Shown here: piece after piece, positions 10,693 through 21,528 of the stretch
Layout: each line of letters begins with the position of its first letter
Position numbering within the stretch: the first letter of the stretch is position 1
The notes under the pieces: model-generated
Told to the model about the DNA's origin: nothing
Database searches by the model: none
What the model saw: the letters and a program-made list of their open reading frames with translations, nothing else
NCBI GenBank assembly: GCA_956465555.1
Contig: OY101126.1
Span: forward strand, 662,501-726,500
DNA: 64,000 bases
Direction: 5' to 3'
Source: Nitzschia sp. pyKryTriq1
Lineage: Eukaryota; Bacillariophyta; Bacillariophyceae; Bacillariales; Bacillariaceae
Position numbers and translations under genes: made by a program

Positions 10693-11778
10693 CTAGATGT
10701 ATTCCACTATTTCCACAGTAACTCCATCTGGATCCAGTAGCGTTTTCACTCGTGCTCTCCCCAATGGCTCTGGGAGTATCACTTCCGTGGTGGGCCCTTT
10801 GGCCTCCCATCCTACAGGAACGCGGTCAATTCGTCGCCCCCTTGGCAATGCGAGTGCGAGACTGGTCAAACCCACCGACCGCAGTCGTCCACCTTTTGGC
10901 AACACTGTTGCGGGGTCTTCCCATTCAATCAGATCGATTTGAAAGGAGTAGTCATCGCTAGTCTTGATCATTGCTACTCGACGAGCAATTCCAGGATCGG
11001 CTATACCAAGTGCTTGATACAACTTGTTTTTGACTCGTCCATGATCAGATGCCATTTCGAATCCAATCTGTTGATATGCCTTGAAGGATTCTTCGAAATT
11101 AGTAGTGTTGATGTTGCAATGGATCCAGAGAGGATACGCAAAGGCTCCGAGTGTGCTCAACAAGTACAAAAAGCCTCGCGTCTTGGTATTATGTGTTTCC
11201 ACTAGTTCCACCACAGTACCGTCGGGATCAGTCCAAGCGGCAATGGTAATGGAACCCATGGGACGGCCCTCCCGATCCATAGTCATGTCGGTCACAGGCT
11301 TGGCGATTGGCTCGATTCCCAGAGTGCTTTTCAAATGATTGGATGCCCGGATAATACTGGGTACCAACAATGCCATTCGACCATGTCCTGCCATTGTGCA
11401 TTGCCAATCATCGGGAGAGGAGATGATACCGACGTCGGCTGTGATCTTCTTTAGCAGAACGTACGGGGCGAATTGGAGTCCTTGTGGAAGAGACAAGAGT
11501 ATAGTAGTATGATTAGCAGTGCTGGTCCTGGACACTTCTAGAAATCCCACAGCAAGATAGAATTCTAGAGATTTTTCCAAGTCTCGACAGTGGATCGTCA
11601 GATGTGACACTACCTTCTTCCCCTTGGGTGGTCGCGTCGTGACTGGTCTCTTGGATTTTTGGGGAAACAACACCACAGAATAAGCCACTGTCACCATGGC
11701 AGCACCTACAATCACCATCGGAAGAGTCATCCACGACGAAGCCGCGCCTCGCCCGGAAATACTACTTCTACCAGTCAT
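10693..11778 (-). CDS. Membrane-anchored protein with two glyoxalase/VOC domains
   Basis: The single-exon gene encodes 361 residues. After a short basic head comes one hydrophobic segment (WMTLPMVIVGAAMVTVAYSV, about residues 16-35), then a Lys/Arg-rich linker. Two vicinal-oxygen-chelate modules follow. The first, about residues 58-200, opens with VSHLTIHCRDLEKSLEFY and ends with WTDPDGTVVELVETH. The second, about 215-360, opens with YPLWIHCNINTTNFEESF and ends with LDPDGVTVEIVEY. Both ends carry the usual Asp-Pro-Asp-Gly turn and a Glu that can bind metal. VOC enzymes include glyoxalase I and ring-cleavage dioxygenases; the reaction here cannot be chosen. The N-terminus suggests a signal anchor. 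The ATG at 11778 is first in frame. Confidence 0.82.
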   Translation of the reverse strand: MTGRSSISGRGAASSWMTLPMVIVGAAMVTVAYSVVLFPQKSKRPVTTRPPKGKKVVSHLTIHCRDLEKSLEFYLAVGFLEVSRTSTANHTTILLSLPQGLQFAPYVLLKKITADVGIISSPDDWQCTMAGHGRMALLVPSIIRASNHLKSTLGIEPIAKPVTDMTMDREGRPMGSITIAAWTDPDGTVVELVETHNTKTRGFLYLLSTLGAFAYPLWIHCNINTTNFEESFKAYQQIGFEMASDHGRVKNKLYQALGIADPGIARRVAMIKTSDDYSFQIDLIEWEDPATVLPKGGRLRSVGLTSLALALPRGRRIDRVPVGWEAKGPTTEVILPEPLGRARVKTLLDPDGVTVEIVEYI

Positions 11779-12187
11779 TCTTGCATCAATACAAGGCGCT
11801 ACTCTCTAGTAGGTCGGTGCAATAATTATAGACATTATCATTATTTTTTGTTGGCGTTGTATGAGTTGCCCAATGATGGAAGATATGGTGGTGATAAAAA
11901 ATAGAACTGCAACGTGGGCGTGGTACGCGATATTCTATGAGTATTACGGTACCAGGCGTACAGATTACGGTACTTGTACTTGTGCAGTACCAGCATCACG
12001 CCCGAACGAACGAAGCACGCAACTGCTAAAACCACAAAAATGCACTGTTTCAATAGAGTTGAAAGTGGTTATTCTACTCGTACACCCTATTATCCTACTG
12101 TACCAGGTACACTCCCTTTACAGTACTTGAATAAATATATTTGAAGGGCTGCTTACATTAGTTGTGCTGTCCCTCAACGGCCGTTCA
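11779..12187. other. Intergenic, divergent promoters; GTAC-rich
   Basis: This lies between the divergent VOC and sulfotransferase genes. It holds scattered GTAC and GGTACC palindromic words (about 11935-12125) like those seen in other gaps. No gene was recognised. Confidence 0.5.
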
Positions 12188-13510
12188 ATGGTTTCAGCAG
12201 GGACGACAAATAATCCGCACTACTACGGTCGAAGGCGTCCATTGGTTTCCCTTGTCACCGTTAGGCTGGGATCGCTTCTTCATCTTCGTCGACCCATTCA
12301 AATCCTTGCGCAGAAGGTTCCTTCCCCGGTCCTCTTGTGTCTTGCCGTGCAGTGCGTTTGGATCATTTTTGATCGCTACGTAACATCCCAGCAAACCTTT
12401 GCGACACCTCGTCCGTATATTCCACCCACTGAATCAAGTCCCGTGTCCCCCTTTTACGGTCCTCCATATGACGACTACAATGGCCCCACACGAGTCTTCC
12501 CATCGCGTTCTTCCTCCTTTCCGTGCGCTTCCCTCGCTTCGGAAGCCGAGTTTTCCAATCCTGGACCCGCCCTTCTCAAATCCGGCTTTCTTCTTCTCAT
12601 GCAACCGCAAGTCGCCTCGACCACTTTGGCTTCGGTCGCTTCTAGGATCGCCCGCAATGTGGCACATCGGGAGCATGCGGCATCCATTACGCCCAAGAAT
12701 CAAACGGCTTGCGCCACGTGGACGGCCCAGATCAAAGCGAAACGATTCAAACATCGGATCATGGATCAGAGCTTTTTATGGACTGTCGTACGAGAACCAG
12801 TGGATCGGTTAGTGAGCAAATTCTTTCATACCGTGAAGGAAGGAGGAACGACCACGTTGGAACGTTTCAAGGAATTTTTGCAACACAACGCCAATCAGGA
12901 ATGCGGATCGTATATGAAAACAATGACGATGCGACGGTATATACATCCTCAGAGGACCGATCTATTTCCCACGTACATGTCGGAGATCCTTGCCGCCTAT
13001 GACTTTATAGGAGTGCAAGAACGCTGGGACGAATCCCTAGCTGTGTTGCAACTTTTGTTGGGACTCGAGACACAAGATATGCTGTATTTGAAAACCAAAA
13101 GCAGTAGCAGTGCACTGGGGGGTGCCTCGTTCGCACTGGTCGACAAAACGTGTGTGCAAATTCAACCGCAACAAATCACACTGAAATGGAAAGAATATTT
13201 TCATCAACCTTTTATGTTTGAAGAAATTTTTGAACCAGACGTTTTTGTGTACAAGGGTATCAATGCCAGTTTGGATGCGACCATTGCCAGCCTGGGACGA
13301 GACCGAGTGGACCAGACTGTCAAACGGCTTCAATGGGCCCAGCGAGAAGTGGAAGCACGTTGCACGTCTACAGTTTATCCCTGCTCCGCCGAGGGCAAGC
13401 TTCAAGCTACAACCGACTGCTTCGTTGCTGACGTGGGATGCGGCTCTCAATGTTTGGATTCTGTCGGTAAGGAGTTGTCGACAAATCCAACGTTTCTTCA
13501 ATTAGAATAG
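12188..13510 (+). CDS. Golgi-type sulfotransferase-like protein
   Basis: The product has 440 residues from the ATG at 12188. A single N-terminal hydrophobic segment (PSPVLLCLAVQCVWIIF, about residues 45-61) after a basic head gives a type II Golgi topology, followed by a Pro/Ser-rich stem. The catalytic region has the 3'-phosphate-binding motif VVREPVDRLVSKFF near residue 199 (Arg-x-Pro-x-x-Arg ... Ser). The expected 5'-phosphosulfate loop is present in altered form: MQPQVASTTLASV (near residue 138) stands where carbohydrate sulfotransferases have a Lys before Thr-Ala/Gly-Ser-Ser-Thr. The enzymes move sulfate from PAPS to glycans. Loss of that Lys could mean an altered or lost activity. Family is fairly sure, acceptor unknown. 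Confidence 0.78.
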   Translation: MVSAGTTNNPHYYGRRRPLVSLVTVRLGSLLHLRRPIQILAQKVPSPVLLCLAVQCVWIIFDRYVTSQQTFATPRPYIPPTESSPVSPFYGPPYDDYNGPTRVFPSRSSSFPCASLASEAEFSNPGPALLKSGFLLLMQPQVASTTLASVASRIARNVAHREHAASITPKNQTACATWTAQIKAKRFKHRIMDQSFLWTVVREPVDRLVSKFFHTVKEGGTTTLERFKEFLQHNANQECGSYMKTMTMRRYIHPQRTDLFPTYMSEILAAYDFIGVQERWDESLAVLQLLLGLETQDMLYLKTKSSSSALGGASFALVDKTCVQIQPQQITLKWKEYFHQPFMFEEIFEPDVFVYKGINASLDATIASLGRDRVDQTVKRLQWAQREVEARCTSTVYPCSAEGKLQATTDCFVADVGCGSQCLDSVGKELSTNPTFLQLE

Positions 13511-13721
13511 GCTGCTACCTACTAGAATTCTGGAAACAAGGGCTTGGATGGAATGCAACTGACAATCGACGACCACAAAATACTAGATTATAAAGAGTAT
13601 CGATTATTGGGCACATGCTCAGCCCCCAAAGACACGAAAACGGCAATTTCTATTCACCCTGGATATTTATATCGTAGAGAAGAAATACCGTGGGAATCAA
13701 TCAACGACGGCGACTCTTTTT

Positions 13722-15629
13722 TTACCAGTCGCCAACCCAGACAACCTTCTTCTTTTCGGCGTACCATCCATCGACCATGGGACCGTACGTTTCTTCGATA
13801 GTCGCCCGCTTGATCTTTTGAGTAGGAGTGAGGAAGCCGTTCTCGGGCAGCCAATCGTCCTTCACAATAGCCAAAAAGTCCAAATTTTCGTGTCCATCCA
13901 AGGCGGGGTTGACTGTATTCTTCATGTAGGCAGCAAGTTCATCCTCGATCTTTTTTCGTTCTTCTGCACTCTTCGTCGCTTTACTCTTGGGTCCCTCCGA
14001 AAGCTGAATGATAGCATGGGGCTGTGGATGAGCACGTCCGCCCACGCACGCCAATTCGACCAAGTGATGGGCAACAAACATGTTCTCAATAGGAGCTGGA
14101 GCTACGTACTTGCCCTTTGAGGTCTTGAAGATCTCCTTGGTACGGCCAGTAATCTTCAAACGGCCCATGTTATCCAACTCTCCCTTGTCTCCGGTGCGAA
14201 CCCAGCCGTCGTCCGTAATGGATTCCTTGGTAGCTTCGGTGTTCTTGAAGTACCCCATCATCTTTCCGGGCGTCTTGACCTGGATTTCGCCATCGGACGC
14301 AATGCGCTGTTCAACATCGTCATAGGGCTGTCCAACATATCCTGCACGACCCTTTCCAGGACGCGAAATATGGGAGTAGTTGAAATTCTCCGTCATTCCG
14401 TAACCTTCAAGCAACTCCAATCCCAACTTGTTGTACCAAGAGATCAATTCCGCAGGAATCGGTGCGCTACCGGAGCCAGCAAGGCGAACTTGATCCAATC
14501 CCAACCCTTTCAAAATCTTTTTGCCAATTAGGTAATTGATCAAGGGAATTTTCAACAAGAAATTCAGCTTCTTCTCGGGCATTTTGGTAAAGACACCTAC
14601 AGTGGAGATGAATAGGGAGCAGCAGGACGCCAGGTGAGTGCAATATTCGCGATGCAGCGGTCGCCAGCATGCCGTCAACTGGGTATTTGAAAGAGGCACA
14701 CAAAAATGATAGAAACTTACCAGATTGGAATTTTGTCCACAGACGAGGAACACTCATGAAGAGTGTAGGACGGCAACGGTTGAGATCCGCAACGAATGTC
14801 GCAAGAGATTCCGCGAAAAAGAGTTCGTAACCGGTATACAAGCCAACAACTTCTCCGAGCCAGCGCTCCATACCATGAGCCACAGGAAGGTACGAAAGGT
14901 ATCGATCCTTGTCAGTGATCTTGATAAGATTGACAATTCCCTTGGTAGCATCCAACATGCCTCCAAAGCTGGTCATCACTCCCTTGGGTCTAAAGAGAAC
15001 ATACGTATTGGCGATTGATTCGAAATGTGAGTGCGTTGTCAATATATCACTTCTTGTTGCTGACATACAAGAAATACTTACTGGCCGGTACTGCCGCTCG
15101 TGTAGATGATGGTAGCCATTTCGTCTTTGGAGCGCTTGGCAGGGCTCGTCAGAGGCGCGGCAGATTTCAAGGCTTCATCCCACGTCTTATCGGCACCATG
15201 ATCCTTGGGACACAGAGGAAACGCCACAGTAGCAACTCCCTTGGGGATCCCGTTCTTCATTTCAGCCCAGGGGTGTGCGTCAAGCTTGCCGATGAAGATG
15301 AGCTTGGATTCGGAATGCTCCAAAATGTAGCGAGTCGTGTCGGCCGTCAACGTGGGGTACACAGGAACGCTCACATGACCAGTCATCCAGCAAGCCAAGT
15401 CGGCAATGATCCACCAAGCGCAGTTCTTGGAGCAAATGGCGATTTGAGACTTTGGGGGCAACTTGAGGGATTCAATGTATCCAGCCAGTTTCTTGGCTTC
15501 CGCCAAAGTCTCGTTGAAGGTGAAATACTGGATGTCGTCGCCGCCCATGGGCTGCGTCATGAAGCGGCGGTCGCCGAACTTCTCGACATTGGCGTAGAAA
15601 TAGTCAAGGACAGTCTTCTCGTCGGCCAT
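13722..15629 (-). CDS. Long-chain acyl-CoA synthetase
   Basis: Three exons, 15629-15082, 14989-14721 and 14596-13722, with introns of 92 and 124 bp, give 563 residues. The first splice falls inside the AMP-binding motif and restores YTSGSTGQ|PKGVM. Exon 2 carries YLPVAHGMERW and ends in SVPRLWTKFQSG. Exon 3 carries AGSGSAPIP, LLEGYGMTEN, the hinge segment GWVRTGDKGELD and TGRTKEIFKTSKGKYVAP, with the catalytic-type Lys near TPTQKIKRATI. The enzyme activates fatty acids to acyl-CoA by way of an acyl-adenylate. At about 560 residues it is shorter than most plant and animal LACS (650-700) and lacks an obvious N-terminal anchor. No peroxisomal SKL-type end is present (ends VGDW). The start ATG at 15629 has a good context. 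Confidence 0.93.
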
Positions 15630-16060
15630 GGTTAAAGCTGAAGTGGAGGAAGAAAGTCAAAAAAAGCAGATGCTCTTGATTTTATGATTGTTTGAGGATA
15701 TCACCGGTTTCCAGTAGAGAGTATAGAGGGTAGAGGGAAAAAGAAGAAAACACTGTTGTCTGTTGTCGTCGTTGTCGAAAGTCGAAAGTCGTCCGTTGAA
15801 GAGAGAAGAGAACCCTCCGCACATATACTGTAATATGGTTTCCGTTTCGTTCTTTCTTTGCGTGACTGAAAGATGAACCAGTGATGACGACAGCTGCATC
15901 ATGACACCACACACCACCGACCGTCACCAGCAGGCTCTAGAGAGATCTCGTGAACCAATAGCAATGCTACGGTTAGCTACGGCCACGTGCCATTTCGCAA
16001 AGCACACGAGCACACGAGCAAATAAATTTCTTCAAACGAAAAAGATTTGTCGTCCTCGGG
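15630..16060. other. Upstream region of the LACS gene
   Basis: This gap holds pyrimidine/purine-rich sequence just upstream of the LACS start (about 15640-15860), probably 5' untranslated region and promoter. No gene was recognised. Confidence 0.45.
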
Positions 16061-16575
16061 GTGAATCGAGCGTCTAACAACGACTACGTCAGGTCAGCTT
16101 CGTCCGCGCAGCCCAGACTAGGAAATACAAAAGGGTTGGAGGCATGGATCAGACTTACTAAGGTCTGGCCGCCCTCAGCCCAGTGGGACTGGGACAGTCC
16201 CGAGACCATTCGCCTCATTGGCCGTTGGCAAAGTGATGCTATGCTCCGGTACCTGCACCTCCAAGCACAGCCGGTCATGCGAGGCTTCGCCCGGCGTATG
16301 CTGGCGGGAGGGGACTACTCTTTCCATCCTGGGCAGCTAGTCCCTAACGCACCAGTCACCGCTGCGGCGTAATTTTCTCCTCCCTCCTCCCCACCATCCT
16401 CCTGAATGGCCTTTGGTGGCGATGGCGGTCTTTCGAGACCTCCATCTCGGGACTGTCCCAGTCCCACTGGGCTGAGGGCGGCCAGACCTTAGTAAGTCTG
16501 ATCCATGCCTCCAACCCTTTTGTATTTCCTAGTCTGGGCTGCGCGGACGAAGCTGACCTGACGTAGTTGTTGTAG
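16061..16575 (+). mobile_element. Tyrosine-recombinase gene tail within an inverted duplication (fossil)
   Basis: An open frame to 16372 ends with the last catalytic block of a tyrosine recombinase: SPETIRLIGRWQSDAMLRY, then HLQAQ and ARRML. This Gly-Arg-Trp-x-Ser-Asp pattern is typical of recombinase domains of DIRS-like retroelements, Cryptons and related eukaryotic elements. Only the tail of the enzyme is here, so the element is incomplete. It is bracketed by a 123-bp inverted repeat whose left arm also encodes part of the frame. Which element family supplied it cannot be decided from so short a piece. Confidence 0.55.
16083..16567. repeat. Perfect 123-bp inverted repeat with 239-bp spacer
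   Basis: Bases 16083-16205 are the exact reverse complement of 16445-16567, checked base by base. One mismatch further out the match resumes for five more bases on each side (16077-16081 with 16569-16573). The spacer holds the end of the recombinase-like frame and a CT-rich stretch. The arms could be terminal inverted repeats of a small element or a fold-back duplication. Perfect identity implies a recent origin or ongoing conversion. Confidence 0.95.
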
Positions 16576-17142
16576 TAAAGTGCACTCTAAAAAAGGATCT
16601 CAGATAGTCCCTTTGGTCAGTCTTGTTTGTCAAATAGGGCTTTCACTCTGACCAATGACGAATATTGTACTTTTCTTATCAAACTACCAAATCTCACGTT
16701 TCGCAGAAAGTACAATACCCGGTATTACCCCACAAGTATGGAATACTGCTCCTCTACTTCACCGCCGCCACCTGTCAGCGAGACAATGACCCCATCAGGT
16801 TATGAGCTCAAACTTGGCACACACGTAAAAAAATTGCCCTCTGGTCTCGACTTCCGTCTTTCGTTGGGGGTGTGAATTTCCTGTTGCGAGTTGCTGTTGA
16901 AATACGTCTTCCAAGATTCAGTTACACCGATCCAAGACTCTAGCAGATCGATGTCGTTCCGAGTATCCAAACTGAGACGTGGAACTCGATCACGAGCTGT
17001 CGACACATTCGATCCATTACGTCTGGCCTTCTGTCCAGCACGATTTCCGACAAGTTGCCTCCGCTTCAATGATGATGACGGATCGATCACTGCAGTTTGA
17101 GTTTTGACAGTTTGCGTTCATTTTCATGACCAAGCCTTCGAG
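16576..17142. other. Intergenic stretch before the proteasome-like gene
   Basis: No gene, RNA or repeat was recognised. A minus-strand frame of about 96 codons at 16800-17090 is Arg/Ser-rich and matches nothing. Confidence 0.4.
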
Positions 17143-18141
17143 ATGAGACTGAGCAGAAGCTGTAGCCTTTTCTCCTCAAATACCAGTACCAGTATGATCA
17201 CGGGAAGCCGACCAAGACAGCACTCCGCCACCGGTACCAGAAGGAACGTTCCCGTCCCAGTCGCCATCTTCGTAGCTCTGCTACTGTACTGCTTTGGGTC
17301 AGTGTCGGCATCTACCAATCACAACTACAATGCGTACAAGTATGATATGGCGCCGACCTTCACACCTGATGGTCGACTCCTTCAGGTTGAATATGCTTCT
17401 ACTGCTGCCGAGCTGTCCACGCCCATCGTGGCATTGCAAGTCGACAATGAAACGCTGGTGCTCGTGACGCTCAAGAGCACAACGACACCGCAGAATCGCA
17501 TCATTGTTTTGCCGACCCGAGGTAATGGTAAAAATAAAGGGAGCTACGCCTCCCACGTATGTATTGCTATGAGCGGGGTGCTTGCAGACAGTATTTCCTT
17601 GATTCAAGTTGGACTCAGGGATGCTTCGGAGCAGTACAAACAATTCCATGCACCGACGACAGTCTTCCAACTGGCCACTTCCATGGCTAATGCTTGTCAA
17701 AGTCATTGCTTTGGAGGTGGTATTCGACCTTATGGATGCAGCTTACTTGCATGTGGATTTACTAGCTCTGGTGAGCTCGCGCTGTATCAAACCGATCCAT
17801 CGGGAGCGATTCAAGCCAGTACGGCTTTTCCGCCCGCCGGAAGGGCTTCCTTCCTCCGTTGGCTGGTGGGTGGTAGCACCAGTTTGCAGCGGAAACTTCG
17901 AAAGCAATTGGATTCTCAACTGTACAAACCAAAAGAAACCCCACCTTTGTTGGAGGTGTTGGCGTTTGTTGGACGGACTCTCATGAAGGAGACGCAAAAG
18001 CAAGTAGAGAAAGTTGGTAGCATGGGTAGCAAAGATTCACCACTCGATAACATGATACTTGAGGCGGTCGTCATGAATCGAAAGCTGGGATGCTATCGGC
18101 TTTCGAGAACCCAGATTCGCTCCATCATGGAAAAATTCTAA
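17143..18141 (+). CDS. Proteasome alpha-subunit-like protein with N-terminal signal anchor
   Basis: The 332-residue product carries the alpha-type proteasome signature YDMAPTFTPDGRLLQVEYA (about residues 67-85) and the later block IRPYGCSLLACGF ... YQTDPSGA, both diagnostic of 20S alpha subunits. Canonical alpha subunits start almost at this signature. Here about 65 residues precede it, with a hydrophobic segment VPVAIFVALLLYCFGSVSAS (about residues 38-57) that looks like a signal peptide or anchor. The body is longer than usual (alpha subunits are about 230-260 residues), with an insertion around GRASFLRWLVGGSTSLQ. The ATG at 17143 is first in frame; a later ATG at 17191 would keep the hydrophobic segment. 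It may be a subunit sent to the secretory pathway or to the periplastid compartment, or a divergent paralogue. Family is clear, location inferred. Confidence 0.82.
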   Translation: MRLSRSCSLFSSNTSTSMITGSRPRQHSATGTRRNVPVPVAIFVALLLYCFGSVSASTNHNYNAYKYDMAPTFTPDGRLLQVEYASTAAELSTPIVALQVDNETLVLVTLKSTTTPQNRIIVLPTRGNGKNKGSYASHVCIAMSGVLADSISLIQVGLRDASEQYKQFHAPTTVFQLATSMANACQSHCFGGGIRPYGCSLLACGFTSSGELALYQTDPSGAIQASTAFPPAGRASFLRWLVGGSTSLQRKLRKQLDSQLYKPKETPPLLEVLAFVGRTLMKETQKQVEKVGSMGSKDSPLDNMILEAVVMNRKLGCYRLSRTQIRSIMEKF

Positions 18142-18290
18142 AAGAATCCAAGTCCATCGTTAAACTGCCGTGCCCATAGAACACTCATTGACCTCTGGTG
18201 AATAGTATTGCGCACAAAAACTTCGTGCTAATTATAATTAATGAGTTCTCGTTGTTACGCAAACAAGTGCGTCCCCACCCCTGCCTACGT

Positions 18291-20934
18291 TTACATAACC
18301 TCGACTTTCTTTTCCACATCATCCATAGCTTCGGAGACGTTTGACAGCTGTGATGCGTCCCCGTCCAGCAGGACAGCCGCCGTCGATGGCGCTTCAATAG
18401 TAGCTTCGACATGTTCATCGCTAGGTTCGTCTACAGCAACCTCCGACATCACCGCTCCTCGGCTCCTGGCATGGGCTATCCTGTCACGCATTCGATTATA
18501 CCTAGTTTGGTCCTTCTTCGATACCGATGGAACCACATGGTTGAAGGCATAATCGAAATGACCCAGTGTAATGCATAGGGATTCCGGCGCTGATTCCCCA
18601 ATCGTTTCCTTCAAGACTGCCAAACCAGCTTCGCGCAACAAAGCCGCGCAATCTGCTCCACTGTAGCCATCAGCACGCTCACTTCGACCAATCGCAGCAA
18701 GATCGACATCTGCCGAGAGCTTCACATTTGAAGCAAGAGCCTTGAGAATAGACACACGATCATCGGGCGTCGGTAGGGGGACATATAACATTTTATCCAA
18801 TCGGCCACTGCAATGCAGAAACAGAAAAAATGATCATTGAGAACCCGACCAGATCAAAATCGCGGATATTCTTGCTCAGCCACCACACAAATTCAGTTAC
18901 TCACGGGCGCATCATGGCAGGATCGATCAACTCTGGCCTATTCGTAGCAGCAATGACAAACACATTGCGTCGACTCTCCAAACCATCCATCTCGGTCAGG
19001 AGCTGGTTGACCACACGCTCACTGACACCACCGCCTCCACCGTCGTCACTGCCTCGCTTGCGGCATAGAGAATCCAATTCATCAAAAAAGACTACGCACG
19101 GGCTCGAGGATCGAGCTCGTTCAAAAACGAGACGAACAGAGCGCTCACTTTCGCCGACGTATTTATCCAAAAGCTCCGGCCCCTTAACGCTGATGAAATT
19201 CGCCCCACTCTCATTTGCAATGGCCTTCGCCAGCAAAGTCTTTCCGCAACCAGGCGGTCCGTACAACATGACACCCGCCGGTAGCGGAATTCCCAAAAGC
19301 TTGAACTTCTCCGGGTTTCGAATGGGCTCCAAGACACTCAGCGTTAACTCTTCACGGATAGATCCTAAGGCGCCGATATCATCCCAAGAAACACCTGGTA
19401 CAGTGGCAAAACCTTCGCGCTGGCTGGAAGGTTGCACATGCGGAATCGCATTCATGAAATCATCCATGGTGACAAAGAGAGGTTCCATTTCTTCTGCTGT
19501 AAGCGGTGTCACAGCCATGTTGTTATCCGTGTCGTTTGTATCGGTTCCACTGGTGCCGTCCACATCGACAACCAGGTCCGATGGCATCTTTTGATCCTTC
19601 AATACGTCTTTAAAGATACGGTTGATCGCATACACAGCTGCTTCCTTGGTCAAGCTGCGAATATCAGCACCAACATAACCGGGGGTCTGGCGAGCAAGTA
19701 CTTTCAAGTCAAAGTCCCCATCAAGCTTCATATCTTTGGTCATTGTCTTCAAAATAGCAATCCGAGCATCTTCGTCAGGAACACCTAAGAAGATTTCCTT
19801 GTCAAATCTTCCAGCCCGTCGCAAAGCCGGGTCAATGCTATCTGGACGGTTGGTTGCACCCAAGACAATAACAGAAGCATTTTGTTGGTTGTATTTAGGG
19901 TCCAACATATCAAGCGAGGTCAAAAGTTGAGCGACCATCCGCTTCTCCATCCCACGGCTCGATCCTCCATCGCTACGCTTGGGAGCGATAGCGTCAAGCT
20001 CGTCCAAAAATACAATGGAAGGAGCAGCGTCAGATGCAGCCTGAAAAAGGTCTCGAATGCGGGCCTCGCTTTCTCCAGACATCCCGGACACGAGCTCGGG
20101 AGCGCTGACTCGAAAGTATGACACACCTAGCTGGCCGGCAATAGCGTTGGCAAGGTGTGTCTTCCCGCAGCCTGGGGGACCTCGAAGCAACACACCACGA
20201 GGCGGGTCGACACCCAGGTGGCCGTAAAGCTCAGGGCGAACCAACGGGTATTCGACGAGCTGACGAATTTGCTTGAGAACTTCCTCCATTCCGCCGAGAT
20301 CCGCATAACGTTCAGATGGCCGGGCAATCGGTTCGGTACCAGCTGCGACACCTCCTTGGTCGCCGTTGTCGATTCCATTCGACGTCCCGAGTCTTCGCCC
20401 AGATCCATTCTTCTTGCGCTTGAGATGTTTACTGCTCGATGCGGGCTTGGCCGCGGATTCGCGATTGCGCTTGGCTTTTCCTTCCAGATCGTTGCCGCCG
20501 TTTTCGTTGTCATCAAGCGCCGCAGCATCCGCATCTGCTTGTTCTAATCGCGCCACGGCATCGCGTTCTTGCGTCAGTTTGCGGTAGCGCTCTATCAGAT
20601 CCGAGTTGAGGACACTGCTGTTGTTCAGCTCCATGTTCCTTTGCTCGTCGTGCTTGCGGGCCTTCTTCTCGTATTCATCGTCTTCTTGCACCTCGAGAGC
20701 TCGCTTCTTCGCACTTCCGTTGGGAGGTTCACTGACAACTTCATCGTCTCCCTTGCTGATGCGTTTGAGGACCTTTTGGACTTGGCGCTTTAACTTCCCT
20801 AGGTCCTTGCGTTGATATTCCCGATGTTGGGTTCGCAGGCAGTGAACGATGTGATCCGCGTTTGGAGCGTCGTCCACCGTAAACGAGAGGAACTTTTTCA
20901 CCAAGTGGAGTAGCTTTTGATCCGAGCTGCTCAT
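18291..20934 (-). CDS. NVL/Rix7-type AAA ATPase, ribosome biogenesis
   Basis: Two exons, 20934-18905 and 18807-18291, with a 97-bp intron, give 848 residues, close to human NVL. The N-terminal 60 residues form a helical domain (LLHLVKKFLSF ... VQKVLKRI) like the NVL/Rix7 head, followed by a long charged basic linker with nuclear-localisation-like Lys/Arg runs. Two AAA modules follow. D1 has Walker A GPPGCGKTHLA near residue 250 and Walker B IVFLDELDAIAPKR. D2 has Walker A GPPGCGKTLLA near residue 557 and Walker B VVFFDELDSLCRKRG, with ATNRPELIDPAMMRPGRLD spanning the splice. The family removes assembly factors from pre-60S particles in the nucleolus. Tail-to-tail with the proteasome-like gene (149 bp apart). 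Confidence 0.95.
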
Positions 20935-21528
20935 TGTTTTATTTCGTGGGAGTAGTCCACTAGTCTAGCTCTATTTTAGAGTATTTCAATGTAACGACTC
21001 TTGTTGGGCCGGAGAGATGTAGCCTGTTACCTATTTTGCGGATTGCGGATGCGAGATGCGAGCTCTGCGAGCTTGATCTGAAGAATAATCATCTCATCGG
21101 GCGTTCGTTCAAAGCGCAGACTTACAGTACAGTATGAGTACCGGTACGAAGAGACACTACGAGTACAGTACATTACTCCGTCCTCCGTATGATACGCTGC
21201 TGTAATGGTACGGTACCGGTATGTACCAGGCAGGCTACGGCTGTTGCCATAAAGAGCGGCGGATTGCTACCCCGTGACTCACTCTACTTCTTGTTCTCAT
21301 TCCAAATTGAAGTTAGTCCGATGAGTCGTTTTCAGGAAAGTCTTCGAATTTCATCGAAAGCCAAAGCGCGAAAGCGTTGCTCGATGACCTCACGTTCCAA
21401 CCAACAACATACTGTACACATACCGGTAGCAAAGGATGACTATAATAGTAACGTCTGTCCAACGAGGACCATACTAGTAATATAATATCGTTGCAGCACC
21501 TTTTTACAACAACGAAAGACAAGTCAAG
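20935..21528. other. Divergent promoter region between NVL-like and MBF1 genes
   Basis: The 594-bp gap separates divergent starts and probably carries both promoters. It holds GTAC and ACCGGTAC words at about 21121-21235. No gene was recognised. Confidence 0.5.

Noticed and set aside
16800-17090. Minus-strand frame of 96 codons
   Set aside because: Composition is Arg/Ser-rich without motifs, and its N-terminus lies within the upstream region of the proteasome-like gene.
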